In this document: in pieces, positions 1 to 7,150 of the stretch
Layout of the letters: each line of letters starts with the position of its first letter
Position numbering within the stretch: position 1 is the stretch's first letter
Source of the DNA: Pseudomonadota bacterium
GTDB taxonomy: Bacteria; Pseudomonadota; Gammaproteobacteria; Xanthomonadales; Rhodanobacteraceae
Direction: 5' to 3'
DNA length: 15,655 nucleotides
Assembly (NCBI GenBank): GCA_021787175.1
Contig: JAJYMF010000223.1
Location: 1 to 15,655, forward strand
Made by a program: the position numbers and the translations under genes
The notes under the pieces: generated by a model
The model's input: only the letters and a program-made list of their open reading frames with translations
What the model was told of the DNA's origin: nothing
Database searches by the model: none

Positions 1-1091
1 CTCGCCTGGAATCCGCGCTGGATGATGATCATGTTCGCGAGTTCCTGGGTCAGGTCGACGTTGGAGAGTTCGAGGCTGCCGCCGGAGATCTGCCCGAAGA
101 TGCCCTGGTTCGGCCGCCCGATCTGGCGCTGCTGAGTGGTGTTGCCGACGTAGAGGCGCCCGTGCAGCTGCTCAAGGCCGGCCTCGTTGGGGAAATACGC
201 GAGGGCCAGCTGAGGTCCGGCGTTCTTCTCGCCGTCGGAATAGGTCAGCTGCAGGACGCCATTCTGGTCGAAGGCCTCGGTGGTCAGGGGCAGCACGCCG
301 TGGCCGTCCTTGACCTGGGCGGCGAGGTTCGAAGCGGTGCCGCTGAACTGTGTGGCGCCATCGAGCGCGCCCGGCGTGCCGAAATTGAGGGTGACGTTTT
401 GCGTCTGGCCCTGGAACGTGAGCTTGAGGGTCATGATGTTGTAGCCCGACTGCGGTGTGCCGTCGGTGCCGAAGCGGACCTCGCCGTTGCTCACGACGTT
501 GCCTTGGGCATCGGTGATGCTCACGGTCCAGCTGCCAGGGGTGGTCGTGGTGTTGTTGGTGAAGGTCGCCGAGTAGGTGTGGGCGTTGCCCTGGGCGTCG
601 TAGATCTGGATGCCGGTCACGCTGTCGGTGGGCGACTGCGGCGAGAGGTTGCCGGTCATCTGCACCGTGGTCGTCGCCTGGGCCGGCAAGGTCTTGAGGC
701 TGGCGAGATTGATGTCGTTGAGGTTGCCGCTGGCATCGAGCGCCTGTACGCGGTAGCCGTAGACGGTGTCGACGAGGTAGCCCTGGTTGTCGAACTGGAA
801 CTGGCCGGCACGCGTGTAATAGAGGTTGCCCTGCCCGTCCTTCAGGATGAAGAAGCCCTCGCCGTTGATGGCGACGTCGGTGGGATTGCCGGTCTGCTGG
901 ATCGAGCCTTCCTGGGTACGCACGCCCTGGCCGACGATCTCGGCACCGTTGCCGTCGAAGAGGTTGGCGAAAAACGCGTCGCTGCCCCGGAAGCCGGGCG
1001 TGTTCATGTTGGAGATGTTGTTGCTGATGGTGTTGAGGCTCTGCGAGAAGGCGAAGAGGCCCGAGAGTCCGTTGTAGAGTGCCTGGAACAT
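1..1091 (-). CDS. flgE: Flagellar hook protein FlgE (C-terminus cut by window edge)
   Basis: Encodes the subunit that polymerises into the flagellar hook, the joint outside the outer membrane. 363 complete codons are visible and no stop is reached before base 1. The N-terminus carries the axial-protein signature SNNISNMNTPGFR at about residues 23-35, followed by GNPTDVAINGEGFFILKDG, typical of the hook/rod family. Near the cut end the reading SLELSNVDLTQELANMI followed by IIQRGFQA is the conserved C-terminal D0 helix, so probably only about 30 residues are missing. The ATG at 1089-1091 is preceded five bases upstream by an AAGGGG ribosome site and lies 17 bases after the flgD stop. This is the last visible gene of the run. 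It is FlgE rather than FlgG because of its length and its position after flgD. Confidence 0.96.
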   Translation of the reverse strand, partial: MFQALYNGLSGLFAFSQSLNTISNNISNMNTPGFRGSDAFFANLFDGNGAEIVGQGVRTQEGSIQQTGNPTDVAINGEGFFILKDGQGNLYYTRAGQFQFDNQGYLVDTVYGYRVQALDASGNLNDINLASLKTLPAQATTTVQMTGNLSPQSPTDSVTGIQIYDAQGNAHTYSATFTNNTTTTPGSWTVSITDAQGNVVSNGEVRFGTDGTPQSGYNIMTLKLTFQGQTQNVTLNFGTPGALDGATQFSGTASNLAAQVKDGHGVLPLTTEAFDQNGVLQLTYSDGEKNAGPQLALAYFPNEAGLEQLHGRLYVGNTTQQRQIGRPNQGIFGQISGGSLELSNVDLTQELANMIIIQRGFQA

Positions 1092-1096
1092 GGTTT

Positions 1097-1102
1097 CCCC
1101 TT
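1097..1102 (-). promoter_or_regulatory. Ribosome binding site of flgE
   Basis: AAGGGG on the minus strand lies in the 17-base flgD-flgE spacer, five bases before the ATG at 1089-1091. Confidence 0.7.
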
Positions 1103-1108
1103 TGCCCC

Positions 1109-1534
1109 TCAGGGCTTGACGAGACGAACCTGCGAGAGACGAACGCCGGTGAGCACGTTGCCGCCGGAGGCGCTGACCGACAGGTGCGCGCCCGAGCTGT
1201 CGTACTGGATGGCCTCCACCGTGCCGATCGTGGTCGTGGTGCCATCGGCTGCGAGCACCTCGACCTGATGACCCAGCAAGGCCAGGGATTCCCCGCCCGA
1301 ATCCAGCGCCAGCAGATCCTGGATGCCCTGCGCGGTCTGCGTCTGCTGCTCGACGCCGACGAATTGCGAGAGCTGGGTCAGAAACTGCGCATTGTCGAGG
1401 GGCTTCAGCGGATCCTGGAACTGCAACTGGCTCAGGAAGAGCTTGATGAAGGCGGTCTCGTTGATGTTGTTCTGCGAAGCGATCCCGGCGGTGGCGCTGC
1501 TGCCGAGCACGCTGCCGAGGGTGTCGACGGGCAT
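1109..1534 (-). CDS. flgD: Hook-cap/scaffolding protein FlgD, short form
   Basis: FlgD caps the growing hook and allows FlgE subunits to assemble; it is exported by the flagellar type III system and later discarded. The 141-residue product has the conserved FlgD N-terminal segment at about residues 29-63 (FIKLFLSQLQFQDPLKPLDN, then QFLTQLSQFVGVEQ). The C-terminal part (GHQVEVLAADG..., then IGTVEAIQYDSSGAHLSVS) resembles the small beta domain of short FlgDs. Enteric FlgD is about 230 residues and has an extra Ig/Fn3-like domain that is absent here; the length is like that of Bacillus FlgD. A longer reading frame runs upstream, but it lies inside fliK in another frame. The ATG at 1532-1534, four bases after the fliK stop with a GGGAG upstream, gives the typical FlgD N-terminus. 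Confidence 0.93.
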   Translation of the reverse strand: MPVDTLGSVLGSSATAGIASQNNINETAFIKLFLSQLQFQDPLKPLDNAQFLTQLSQFVGVEQQTQTAQGIQDLLALDSGGESLALLGHQVEVLAADGTTTTIGTVEAIQYDSSGAHLSVSASGGNVLTGVRLSQVRLVKP

Positions 1535-1538
1535 GGGG

Positions 1539-2498
1539 TCAGGCTCCCGAGTCGGAGGAGGGGGATGTCGAAGCCGACCACACGAGGTGGCCGTTGAGGT
1601 ACACATGCCGGACCGGATGGCCCGCAGCTTGGCTTTCGCGCGCCAGCGCTTCACCCACGGATGCGATATCCCGAGGGTCGAGACGGTAGTCGCGCAGCCA
1701 CAGCGCGACGCCATCGTCGGGGGTCGGGCCGACCCACAGCAGGCGTGCCGCCCATGGCTCCGGTGCCAGGGTCGCGGCCATCGCGGCCGGAAGCGGCGCG
1801 GCGCCTTCCTCCGCCGCACTCGATGGGCCACCGGTGAGCGGGCTGGTGCTCGGACCGGCGGATGCCGGCGCCGGGGAAGACGGTCGCGGGCGGTCCATGG
1901 ACGCGGATGCTGCCGCGGTCAGCGCTCCGGATTCGAGGGGGGCAGGCGCGCAGATGCCGTCGGAGCCTGTCGGCGCCAGCGGGGCAACGGGTGCGAGCGC
2001 GGTTGCCATCGGGTCGAGCAGTTCCGATAGATACCCGGTGGCGATCAGGCCCAGCGGGAAAAGCCGCGCAAGTGTGGGCAGGCCGGACTGCGCATGGTGG
2101 GCCGCCCAGGGTGATGATGCCGCAAGCGATGGCGCGATGGATCCGGGACGGTGCACGAATCTGTCCGGCGATCGCGACATGGGCTGTGGCGGAGGCGTCT
2201 TGGGCCGCTCGCCCGGGCGCGGAGGTTTGGGTATGCGCGTCGCGGAGGGCGTGCCGGGTGACGTGACCGGAGCGGTGGGCAACGGCGCCGCAGGCGGCGA
2301 CCGGTGCACGAATGCAGGATGCGGTGACGCGGGGGTGGCATCGGGCATCGACCCGTCCGGCGGACGCGAGGCGGGCGTTTGCGCAGGGGCTGACGGAGGA
2401 TGCAGGGCATCGCGGAAATCCGCGGTGGATGGTGTAGCGCGAGGTTGTGGCCGCGGTGGCGGCGAGGGTGCGGCGTCCAGGAGCGTGAGCAGGGTCAT
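1539..2498 (-). CDS. Proline-rich protein in the FliK (hook-length control) position
   Basis: A 319-residue product lies between fliJ and flgD, exactly where fliK sits in comparable operons. Most of it (residues about 10-245) is rich in proline, alanine and serine, as expected for a secreted, extended ruler-type protein. The C-terminal 73 residues (from EPWAARLLWV, about 247) look folded, with DDGVALWLRDYRLDP and HPVRHVYLNGHLVW. They do not show the usual FliK hook-domain pattern (LxPxxLGxVxV followed by a long amphipathic helix). The assignment therefore rests on position, length and composition. The ATG at 2496-2498 overlaps the fliJ stop as ATGA and has a GGAG site eight bases upstream. 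Low-complexity composition could mask real homology. It may be a divergent FliK or an unrelated export substrate. Confidence 0.62.
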   Translation of the reverse strand: MTLLTLLDAAPSPPPRPQPRATPSTADFRDALHPPSAPAQTPASRPPDGSMPDATPASPHPAFVHRSPPAAPLPTAPVTSPGTPSATRIPKPPRPGERPKTPPPQPMSRSPDRFVHRPGSIAPSLAASSPWAAHHAQSGLPTLARLFPLGLIATGYLSELLDPMATALAPVAPLAPTGSDGICAPAPLESGALTAAASASMDRPRPSSPAPASAGPSTSPLTGGPSSAAEEGAAPLPAAMAATLAPEPWAARLLWVGPTPDDGVALWLRDYRLDPRDIASVGEALARESQAAGHPVRHVYLNGHLVWSASTSPSSDSGA

Positions 2499-2932
2499 GC
2501 CGGATCTCCGCGATGGGTGAGCCAGGTGTCGAGGGCGCGTTCGCGTTGCTGGTCGGATGCGCAGCGAATCGCGTCGTGCTGCACACGATCGCACCGTTGC
2601 GCCGTGGTTTCGTGGCGGCGATGGCTGCTCTCGAGCGCCTGGGTATGCTCGCGCGTGGTCCCGTGCAACTCCCGCAGCGTCTGCTCGGCGGCGTGTTGGT
2701 CCTCGAGGGCATGGACGGCCGACGCATAGCGGTCGAGGTCCAGCGTTCCGCCCGCCAGGAGCCCGGTCCGCCACCGTAGCAACCCATCCAGGCGATGCGC
2801 CTCGAGGTCCAGGCGCCGGCGGGCCTCCGTCTCCGCCGCGATTGCCACCGCCAGCGCGAGACGGTCGCGCTGCTCGCGCAGCTGCGCGAGGCGGTCGATG
2901 CGGTGCAGGGTCTTCAGCCGTTGCGCGGTCAT
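2495..2932 (-). CDS. fliJ: Flagellar export chaperone/stalk protein FliJ
   Basis: FliJ is a small coiled-coil protein that sits in the centre of the FliI ATPase ring, links it to FlhA and escorts export chaperones. The 145-residue product is almost entirely predicted helix, rich in Arg, Gln, Glu, Ala and Leu, with heptad-like spacing (LAQLREQRDRLALAVAIAAE at about residues 15-34, then EARRRLDLEAHRL). The length matches the family (about 147). Sequence conservation in FliJ is weak, so the call relies on coiled-coil character plus its place directly after fliI. The ATG overlaps the fliI stop as ATGA at 2929-2932, and its own stop overlaps the next gene in the same way, indicating tight translational coupling. 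Confidence 0.85.
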   Translation of the reverse strand: MTAQRLKTLHRIDRLAQLREQRDRLALAVAIAAETEARRRLDLEAHRLDGLLRWRTGLLAGGTLDLDRYASAVHALEDQHAAEQTLRELHGTTREHTQALESSHRRHETTAQRCDRVQHDAIRCASDQQRERALDTWLTHRGDPA

Positions 2933-4260
2933 GCGGCCCCCAAGGCTGGCTCAAGCAGCGTGTGCAGCGCGCGCATCACGTCCGCGCGCGGCGTGCGCTC
3001 CTCGGGGCGCTGCGCCCACAGGGCCTTCAGCGATGGCATCAGCGCAAGCGCCGTGTCCAGCTCGGGGTGACTGCCCGACTGGTAGGCCCCCATTTCGACG
3101 AGGTCATGGGATCCCTCGTAGACCGCGAGCAGCGCCTGCAACCGACGCGCCAGGGCCTCGTCGACAGGCCCGATCAGGCGTGGGCGCAGGCGGCTGACGC
3201 TATGCAGGGGGTCGATCGCCGGGAGTTGGCCGCGTGCGGCGAGATCGCGCGACAGCACGACGTGGCCATCGAGGATCGCGCGCATGTGGTCGGCAACCGG
3301 CTCGTTCATGTCGTCGCCCTCGACCAGGACGCTGTAGATCGAGGAGATCGAACCGCCCGCGCGCAGCGAGCCGCCGCGTTCGAGGATCTGCGGCAGCAGG
3401 CTGAAGACCGAGGGCGGGTAGCCGCGGGAGGTGGGCGGCTCGCCCACCGCGAGGCTGATCTCGCGCTGTGCCATGGCAAAGCGCGTGATCGAATCGAGGA
3501 TCAGCAGCACATCCAGTTGCTGGTCACGGAAATACTCGGCGATGGCGTGGGCCGCGTGTACGGCGTGAGTGCGAACGAGCGCCGGCTGATCGGCCGTCGC
3601 CACCATCACCACCGATCGCGCGTGTCCTTCGGGCCCCAGGGCGTGTTCGAGAAAATCCCCCACCTCGCGTCCGCGCTCGCCGATCATCGCCACCACGATC
3701 ACGTCGACCCGGACATGTCGCGCCAGCATGCCGAGCAGGGTACTCTTGCCGACGCCGCTGCCGGCGAACACGCCCACGCGCTGCCCTTTGCCGAGGGTCA
3801 GCAGCGCGTCGATCGCCCGCACGCCGGTCTCGAGGACCTCGTTGATCTCCCCGCGCGCCAGCGGATTGATCGGCGCGCGCTGGATCGGATACAGGCGCTC
3901 GCAGCGCACCGGGCCGCGGTCATCGAGAGGCGCGCCGAAGGCATCGACCACGCGTCCGAGCAGGGCGTGGCCCACCGGCACCTGGCGGTACCGCCCGGTG
4001 GCGCGCACGGTGGCCTCGGCGGACACCCCCTGCATCGGCCCTTCGGGCATCAGCAGGACGCGGCCCTCGCGAAAGCCGACCACTTCGGCAAGCAGCGGCC
4101 TGCACAGATCCCGGGTCTCGATCGCGCAGAGCTCGCCCACGCGGGCATCCGGGCCCTGTGCTTCCACCACGAGCCCGTTGAAGCCCGCGAGGTGCCCGAC
4201 GCGGGTGGAGAGCTCGGCGCGGCCAAGCGCCTCGCGATACCGGTCAGCCTGCGCGTTCAT
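2929..4260 (-). CDS. fliI: Flagellum-specific ATPase FliI
   Basis: FliI is the F1-ATPase-beta-like ATPase of the export apparatus and helps unfold and deliver substrates to the FlhA/FlhB gate in the cytoplasm. The 443-residue product has a Walker A P-loop AGSGVGKST at residues 166-174, a GERGREV motif at 194-200, and a Walker B strand VLLILD at 251-256 followed by SITRFAMAQREI and the family signature PPTSRGYPPSVFSLLPQ. Length and motifs are fully normal, so it should be catalytically active. An open frame extends upstream to about 4488, but the ATG at 4258-4260 has a strong GGAGGA site five bases upstream and gives the expected N-terminus. It overlaps fliH by 17 bases. Confidence 0.98.
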   Translation of the reverse strand: MNAQADRYREALGRAELSTRVGHLAGFNGLVVEAQGPDARVGELCAIETRDLCRPLLAEVVGFREGRVLLMPEGPMQGVSAEATVRATGRYRQVPVGHALLGRVVDAFGAPLDDRGPVRCERLYPIQRAPINPLARGEINEVLETGVRAIDALLTLGKGQRVGVFAGSGVGKSTLLGMLARHVRVDVIVVAMIGERGREVGDFLEHALGPEGHARSVVMVATADQPALVRTHAVHAAHAIAEYFRDQQLDVLLILDSITRFAMAQREISLAVGEPPTSRGYPPSVFSLLPQILERGGSLRAGGSISSIYSVLVEGDDMNEPVADHMRAILDGHVVLSRDLAARGQLPAIDPLHSVSRLRPRLIGPVDEALARRLQALLAVYEGSHDLVEMGAYQSGSHPELDTALALMPSLKALWAQRPEERTPRADVMRALHTLLEPALGAA

Positions 4261-4945
4261 CGCATTCCTCCGGGTCCCGCCCCATGCACACCTCGAGCAG
4301 CGCGCGCGTGATTGCGTCCAGCCGCTGCGCGAGGCTCGTGTGGAGCTCGCCGCGCGGCGTTTCCAGCACGAGGCTTCCCGGCGCCAGACGCGGATCCGCC
4401 GCGATTTCGAGATCGTCGAGCGGTGCAGCAAGTGCCGCCATGTCGCCCGGGGCCAGGCGCACGCGAACGGGCGCGTTGCCGAGCTCATGGCAGGCCTGAC
4501 GGCAGAGCGCCGGGATCAAGGTTCCTTCCTGCGCCTTCGCTCCGAGCATGCGTGCCAAGGCACTCCAGGCGATCTCGATCGCGAGCTCCTCGGCCCAGAT
4601 GCGCTGGTCCTGCAGGGTCTGCGGGACGGCGACGAGGAGCTTCTGCAGCCGCACCCGCATGCCGTCGAGCTCTGCGGTGGCCACCGCGATGCGCTGCCGG
4701 GCCTCATCTTCAAGTGCCACCCGGTGTTCCTTGAGCAGGCGCTCCCGCTCTGCTTCGGCGTCCGCGAGGCCCTCGGCCAATCCGTCGCGATAACCGCGCG
4801 CGATCGCTGCCTCGATCTCCGCGGCGGGGGAGATCCTATCGGCCGCCGGTGCGATGGGCGCCGACGTGTCGATGCCCGCAGCCAGCGGCAGCCGCCGACG
4901 CTTGACCGACGGTGCGGAGATCTGGCCGATGCGCTCCATGCTCAT
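4244..4945 (-). CDS. fliH: Flagellar export ATPase regulator FliH
   Basis: FliH is the peripheral stalk that binds FliI and tethers the ATPase to the C ring. The 233-residue product has the glycine-repeat helix seen in FliH: G51, G55 and G59 form a GxxxGxxxG run inside ARGYRDGLAEGLADAEAE. A long charged coiled coil follows to about residue 110. The C-terminal domain contains AEELAIEIAWSALARMLGA, then VRVRLAPGDMAAL and ADPRLAPGSLVLETPRGELH, the normal FliH/V-ATPase subunit E-like end. The ATG at 4943-4945 overlaps the preceding stop as ATGA; an alternative ATG at 4937-4939 would shorten the protein by two residues. FliH normally docks on FliN, which is not in this window. Confidence 0.93.
   Translation of the reverse strand: MSMERIGQISAPSVKRRRLPLAAGIDTSAPIAPAADRISPAAEIEAAIARGYRDGLAEGLADAEAERERLLKEHRVALEDEARQRIAVATAELDGMRVRLQKLLVAVPQTLQDQRIWAEELAIEIAWSALARMLGAKAQEGTLIPALCRQACHELGNAPVRVRLAPGDMAALAAPLDDLEIAADPRLAPGSLVLETPRGELHTSLAQRLDAITRALLEVCMGRDPEECDERAG
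4266..4271 (-). promoter_or_regulatory. Ribosome binding site deciding the fliI start
   Basis: GGAGGA on the minus strand, inside the 3' end of fliH, stands five bases before the ATG at 4258-4260. It excludes the longer open frame that continues upstream through fliH. Confidence 0.85.
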
Positions 4946-5418
4946 GCTGCTGCATCCGGCCTTACAGACGCGGCAGGCCCGGCGTGCTCGAGCGTGCGCG
5001 CACGCGACTGGAGTTCCTGCGCCAAAAGCTGCGCCAGACGGGGCGGCAGGGGGCCGCGATGCAAGTCGAGCGTGCCTTGCAGCGCCATCGCGCGCGCCGG
5101 CGCGCAGGCGGCGGCATACAGCGATTCATGGTCGGGCGCCGCCGCTGCGAGAAGACGCGCGGCCCACGCCGGTGAGAGCGCATCCAGTACCGCGACGAGG
5201 GTTGCGGGTGCGGGCGGCGCACCGCCCCCGGGGCGGGTGGCGTCCAGCATCTCACGGGCCCATGCATGCGGCACCGGTCCCAGCGCCTTCAGCGCAGGGA
5301 TCAGCGCCGCGACTGCGGTCGCCGCATCGTCGGGAAGCCGCGCCAGGATCCAGCGACGGTCCGTCGGGTGCAGCGCGGCGAGCAGGGCAGCTGCCTCACG
5401 AGTCCGATGCGGCCTCAT
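4942..5418 (-). CDS. Short FliG-like protein in the fliG position (158 aa)
   Basis: The gene lies between fliF and fliH, the invariable place of fliG in such operons, but encodes only 158 residues, whereas FliG is about 330. Residues 7-58 can be laid against the FliG N-terminal (FliF-binding) domain: REAAALLAALHPTDRRWILA corresponds to the QKAAILLLALGxxxAAEVLK pattern, and ALKALGPVPHAWAREML to the AxLGxVxxExxxxVL helix. Residues 73-92 (TLVAVLDALSPAWAARLLAA) weakly recall the middle domain. The C-terminal domain, with the charged torque helix that contacts MotA and the FliM-binding part, is absent. It is Ala/Leu-rich with a linker of Gly/Pro at 63-72. The ATG at 5416-5418 overlaps the fliF stop as ATGA and has GGAG eight bases upstream. 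The open frame continues far upstream, but only as a shadow inside fliF. Homology is my judgement by eye. Confidence 0.6.
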   Translation of the reverse strand: MRPHRTREAAALLAALHPTDRRWILARLPDDAATAVAALIPALKALGPVPHAWAREMLDATRPGGGAPPAPATLVAVLDALSPAWAARLLAAAAPDHESLYAAACAPARAMALQGTLDLHRGPLPPRLAQLLAQELQSRARTLEHAGPAASVRPDAAA

Positions 5419-6842
5419 GTCACCGACTCCGGCTCGTCGATCCAGCGCCGGATCCGCGCCAGCGCGATCTCGCGCTCCTCGAGGCTGAGACGTGGCGGTT
5501 GTCGACGCTTGCGGACCCGCAGCGCGCCGACCAGGAGGAGCACCAGCAGCGCCACGCCCGTAGCGAGTGCCAACAGGCTCGCGCGGCTGACCCCCACTCC
5601 CTCCGGCCCGAGCTGGAGTGCGCCGCGGACGGGACTGACGTGCAATGGAGTTGCCGGTGGCGGGACGACCCGAGGCCTCGCCTCCGGCACGCTGCGCGAC
5701 GTGGGTGCGGCCGCGAACGTGGCGATGTCGACCGTGTCGCCGCGCTGGGCGTCCAGCCCCAGCCCTGCCGCGACGACGGCCTTGAGCTGCTCGAGGGTTC
5801 CGGGCGACAGCGATGCCGGGACGACCACGCCGACCGAGATGCGCTCGATCCGTCCGGGCGCCTTGACCGTCTCCGTCTGCTCGCGGCCATGGGCGTACCG
5901 GATCTCCGTGGTGCTCGCCCCCGGGGCGCCGGCATCCCCTGAGCTCGCAGGGGATCCGGGTGTGCGCGTGTGCTTCTCGCTGACGACGAGGCCGTTGCCG
6001 TCGCGACCTTGCGCCAGCAACTCCTCGCGGACCTCCTTGATGCGGTCGTAGTTCAGGCGCACGTTGACCGACACCGAGAAGCGCTGCGTGCGCAGGGCGT
6101 CGCGCAGCAAGGCCTCGGCCTGCCGGGTCAGTCGCGCTTCGATCTGCTTCTCGCGAGCCGACCGATCCAGCACGACCATCTGCGAGGTGTCGCCCGGGCC
6201 ACCCGCGGAGAGCACGTTGCCGTTCTGGTCGAGGACGACCACCGCCTCCGGCTTGAGGCCGGCGACCGCGGACGCCGCGAGGCGCTGGATGCCGATGACC
6301 TGCGACAGGGCCAGGTGCCGCCCGGGGCGCAGCGTGACCGTAACCGAGCCCTTGGCCGGGTGCGTGCTGCTCTCGAAGAGACCGGTGCGCTGCAGCGTCA
6401 AATGCACGCGCGCGGTATCGACTTCCGACATCGAGTCGATGGTGCGCTCGAGTTCGCCCTGCAGCGCGCGCAGGTAGTTCACGCGCTGGGCGAACTCCGT
6501 GATCCCGTAGTCGGAGTGATCGAAGAGCTCGAAGCCGACCGCGCCCCCGTGGGGCACGCCGCTCGAGGCGAGCTTCATGCGCGTGGGGTAGACCTGATCC
6601 GCAGGGACCAAAACGCTCGCGCCCCCGTCGGTGATTCGGTAAGGCACGTGCCACTGGTCGAGCGTGTGCACGATCTCGGCGGCATCCTGCTGGCGCAGGT
6701 GTCCGAGCAGGAGGCCGTAACGCGGATGGAAGACCCACCAGGCCAGCGATCCTACGATCAGGACGATGACGCAGAGGCCCACGCCGAACCCGACGCGGGC
6801 TCGGGGCGACAGCCGTTGAAACATCCCCTTGGATCCGTCCAT
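5415..6842 (-). CDS. fliF: Flagellar MS-ring protein FliF
   Basis: FliF forms the MS ring in the inner membrane, the base on which the rod, export gate and rotor assemble. The 475-residue product has a first membrane helix at about residues 17-38 and a YscJ/FliF periplasmic part. Recognisable blocks include YPTRMKLASSGVPHGGAVGF, NYLRALQGELERTIDSMSEV and ARVHLTLQRTGLFESSTHPA, then EAVVVLDQNGNVLS. A second membrane helix lies at about 421-441. The cytoplasmic tail after it is only 34 residues and ends in an amphipathic segment, LEEREIALARIRRWIDEPE, that fits the FliG-binding helix. The whole protein is shorter than the usual roughly 550 residues. The ATG at 6840-6842 lies eight bases after fliE; a TTG at 6852-6854 would add four residues. 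Neither has a clear ribosome site. Confidence 0.95.
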   Translation of the reverse strand: MDGSKGMFQRLSPRARVGFGVGLCVIVLIVGSLAWWVFHPRYGLLLGHLRQQDAAEIVHTLDQWHVPYRITDGGASVLVPADQVYPTRMKLASSGVPHGGAVGFELFDHSDYGITEFAQRVNYLRALQGELERTIDSMSEVDTARVHLTLQRTGLFESSTHPAKGSVTVTLRPGRHLALSQVIGIQRLAASAVAGLKPEAVVVLDQNGNVLSAGGPGDTSQMVVLDRSAREKQIEARLTRQAEALLRDALRTQRFSVSVNVRLNYDRIKEVREELLAQGRDGNGLVVSEKHTRTPGSPASSGDAGAPGASTTEIRYAHGREQTETVKAPGRIERISVGVVVPASLSPGTLEQLKAVVAAGLGLDAQRGDTVDIATFAAAPTSRSVPEARPRVVPPPATPLHVSPVRGALQLGPEGVGVSRASLLALATGVALLVLLLVGALRVRKRRQPPRLSLEEREIALARIRRWIDEPESVT

Positions 6843-6850
6843 GGCCGTGT

Positions 6851-7150
6851 TCAAAGCTGCATCCGCATCAGCTGTTGATAGCCATCAAGCAGGCGATTGC
6901 GGACCTCGACCGCAAACTGCAGGTCGATCCGCGCCTTCTCCATCGCGATCATCACATCGTGCACCGGGACGCTCTCGCCGGCGGCCAGTGCGCGCAGCAT
7001 GCCGTCGCTGGCGTTGAGGTCGGTGTTGAGCTTGGCGACGCCCTGCCCGACGACGTGCATGAAGTCGGCCCCCGCGATGGCGGATGGTGCAGGCGCGATG
7101 CTCGAGGTCCAGGTGAGTGGCGCGATGGCGGTGATGGCGGCCGTGCTCAT
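6851..7150 (-). CDS. fliE: Flagellar MS ring-rod junction protein FliE
   Basis: FliE is the first rod-type subunit exported and connects the MS ring and export gate with the proximal rod. The 99-residue product matches the usual length (about 104). It carries the conserved C-terminal helices at about residues 64-99 (HDVMIAMEKARIDLQFAVEV, then RNRLLDGYQQLMRMQL), which are diagnostic for the family. The central segment includes LNTDLNASDGMLRALAAGE, close to the usual pattern. The ATG at 7148-7150 overlaps the flgC stop as ATGA. The order flgB-flgC-fliE-fliF is widely conserved and supports the call. Confidence 0.96.
   Translation of the reverse strand: MSTAAITAIAPLTWTSSIAPAPSAIAGADFMHVVGQGVAKLNTDLNASDGMLRALAAGESVPVHDVMIAMEKARIDLQFAVEVRNRLLDGYQQLMRMQL

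Noticed and set aside
1651..2787. A 378-codon minus-strand frame overlapping fliJ and the FliK-position gene
   Set aside because: It is out of frame with both, starts inside fliJ without a ribosome site, and has Arg/Ser/Ala-rich shadow composition. The fliK-position frame is coupled by ATGA to fliJ and spaced four bases before flgD.
2557..4311. A 584-codon open frame on the plus strand
   Set aside because: It lies opposite fliI and fliJ, which have clear family motifs. The translation is Arg/Ala/Gly/His-rich low-complexity text typical of antisense frames in high-GC DNA.
3728..5488. A 586-codon open frame on the plus strand
   Set aside because: Antisense to fliI, fliH and the FliG-like gene. 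It has Ser/Arg/Ala-rich composition and no recognisable domain.
4942..6738. A 598-codon minus-strand frame that could be read as one large protein ending at the FliG-like gene
   Set aside because: The part upstream of 5418 is a shadow frame within fliF, rich in Arg, Gly and Ala. Only the part from the ATG at 5418, with its own ribosome site, is credible.
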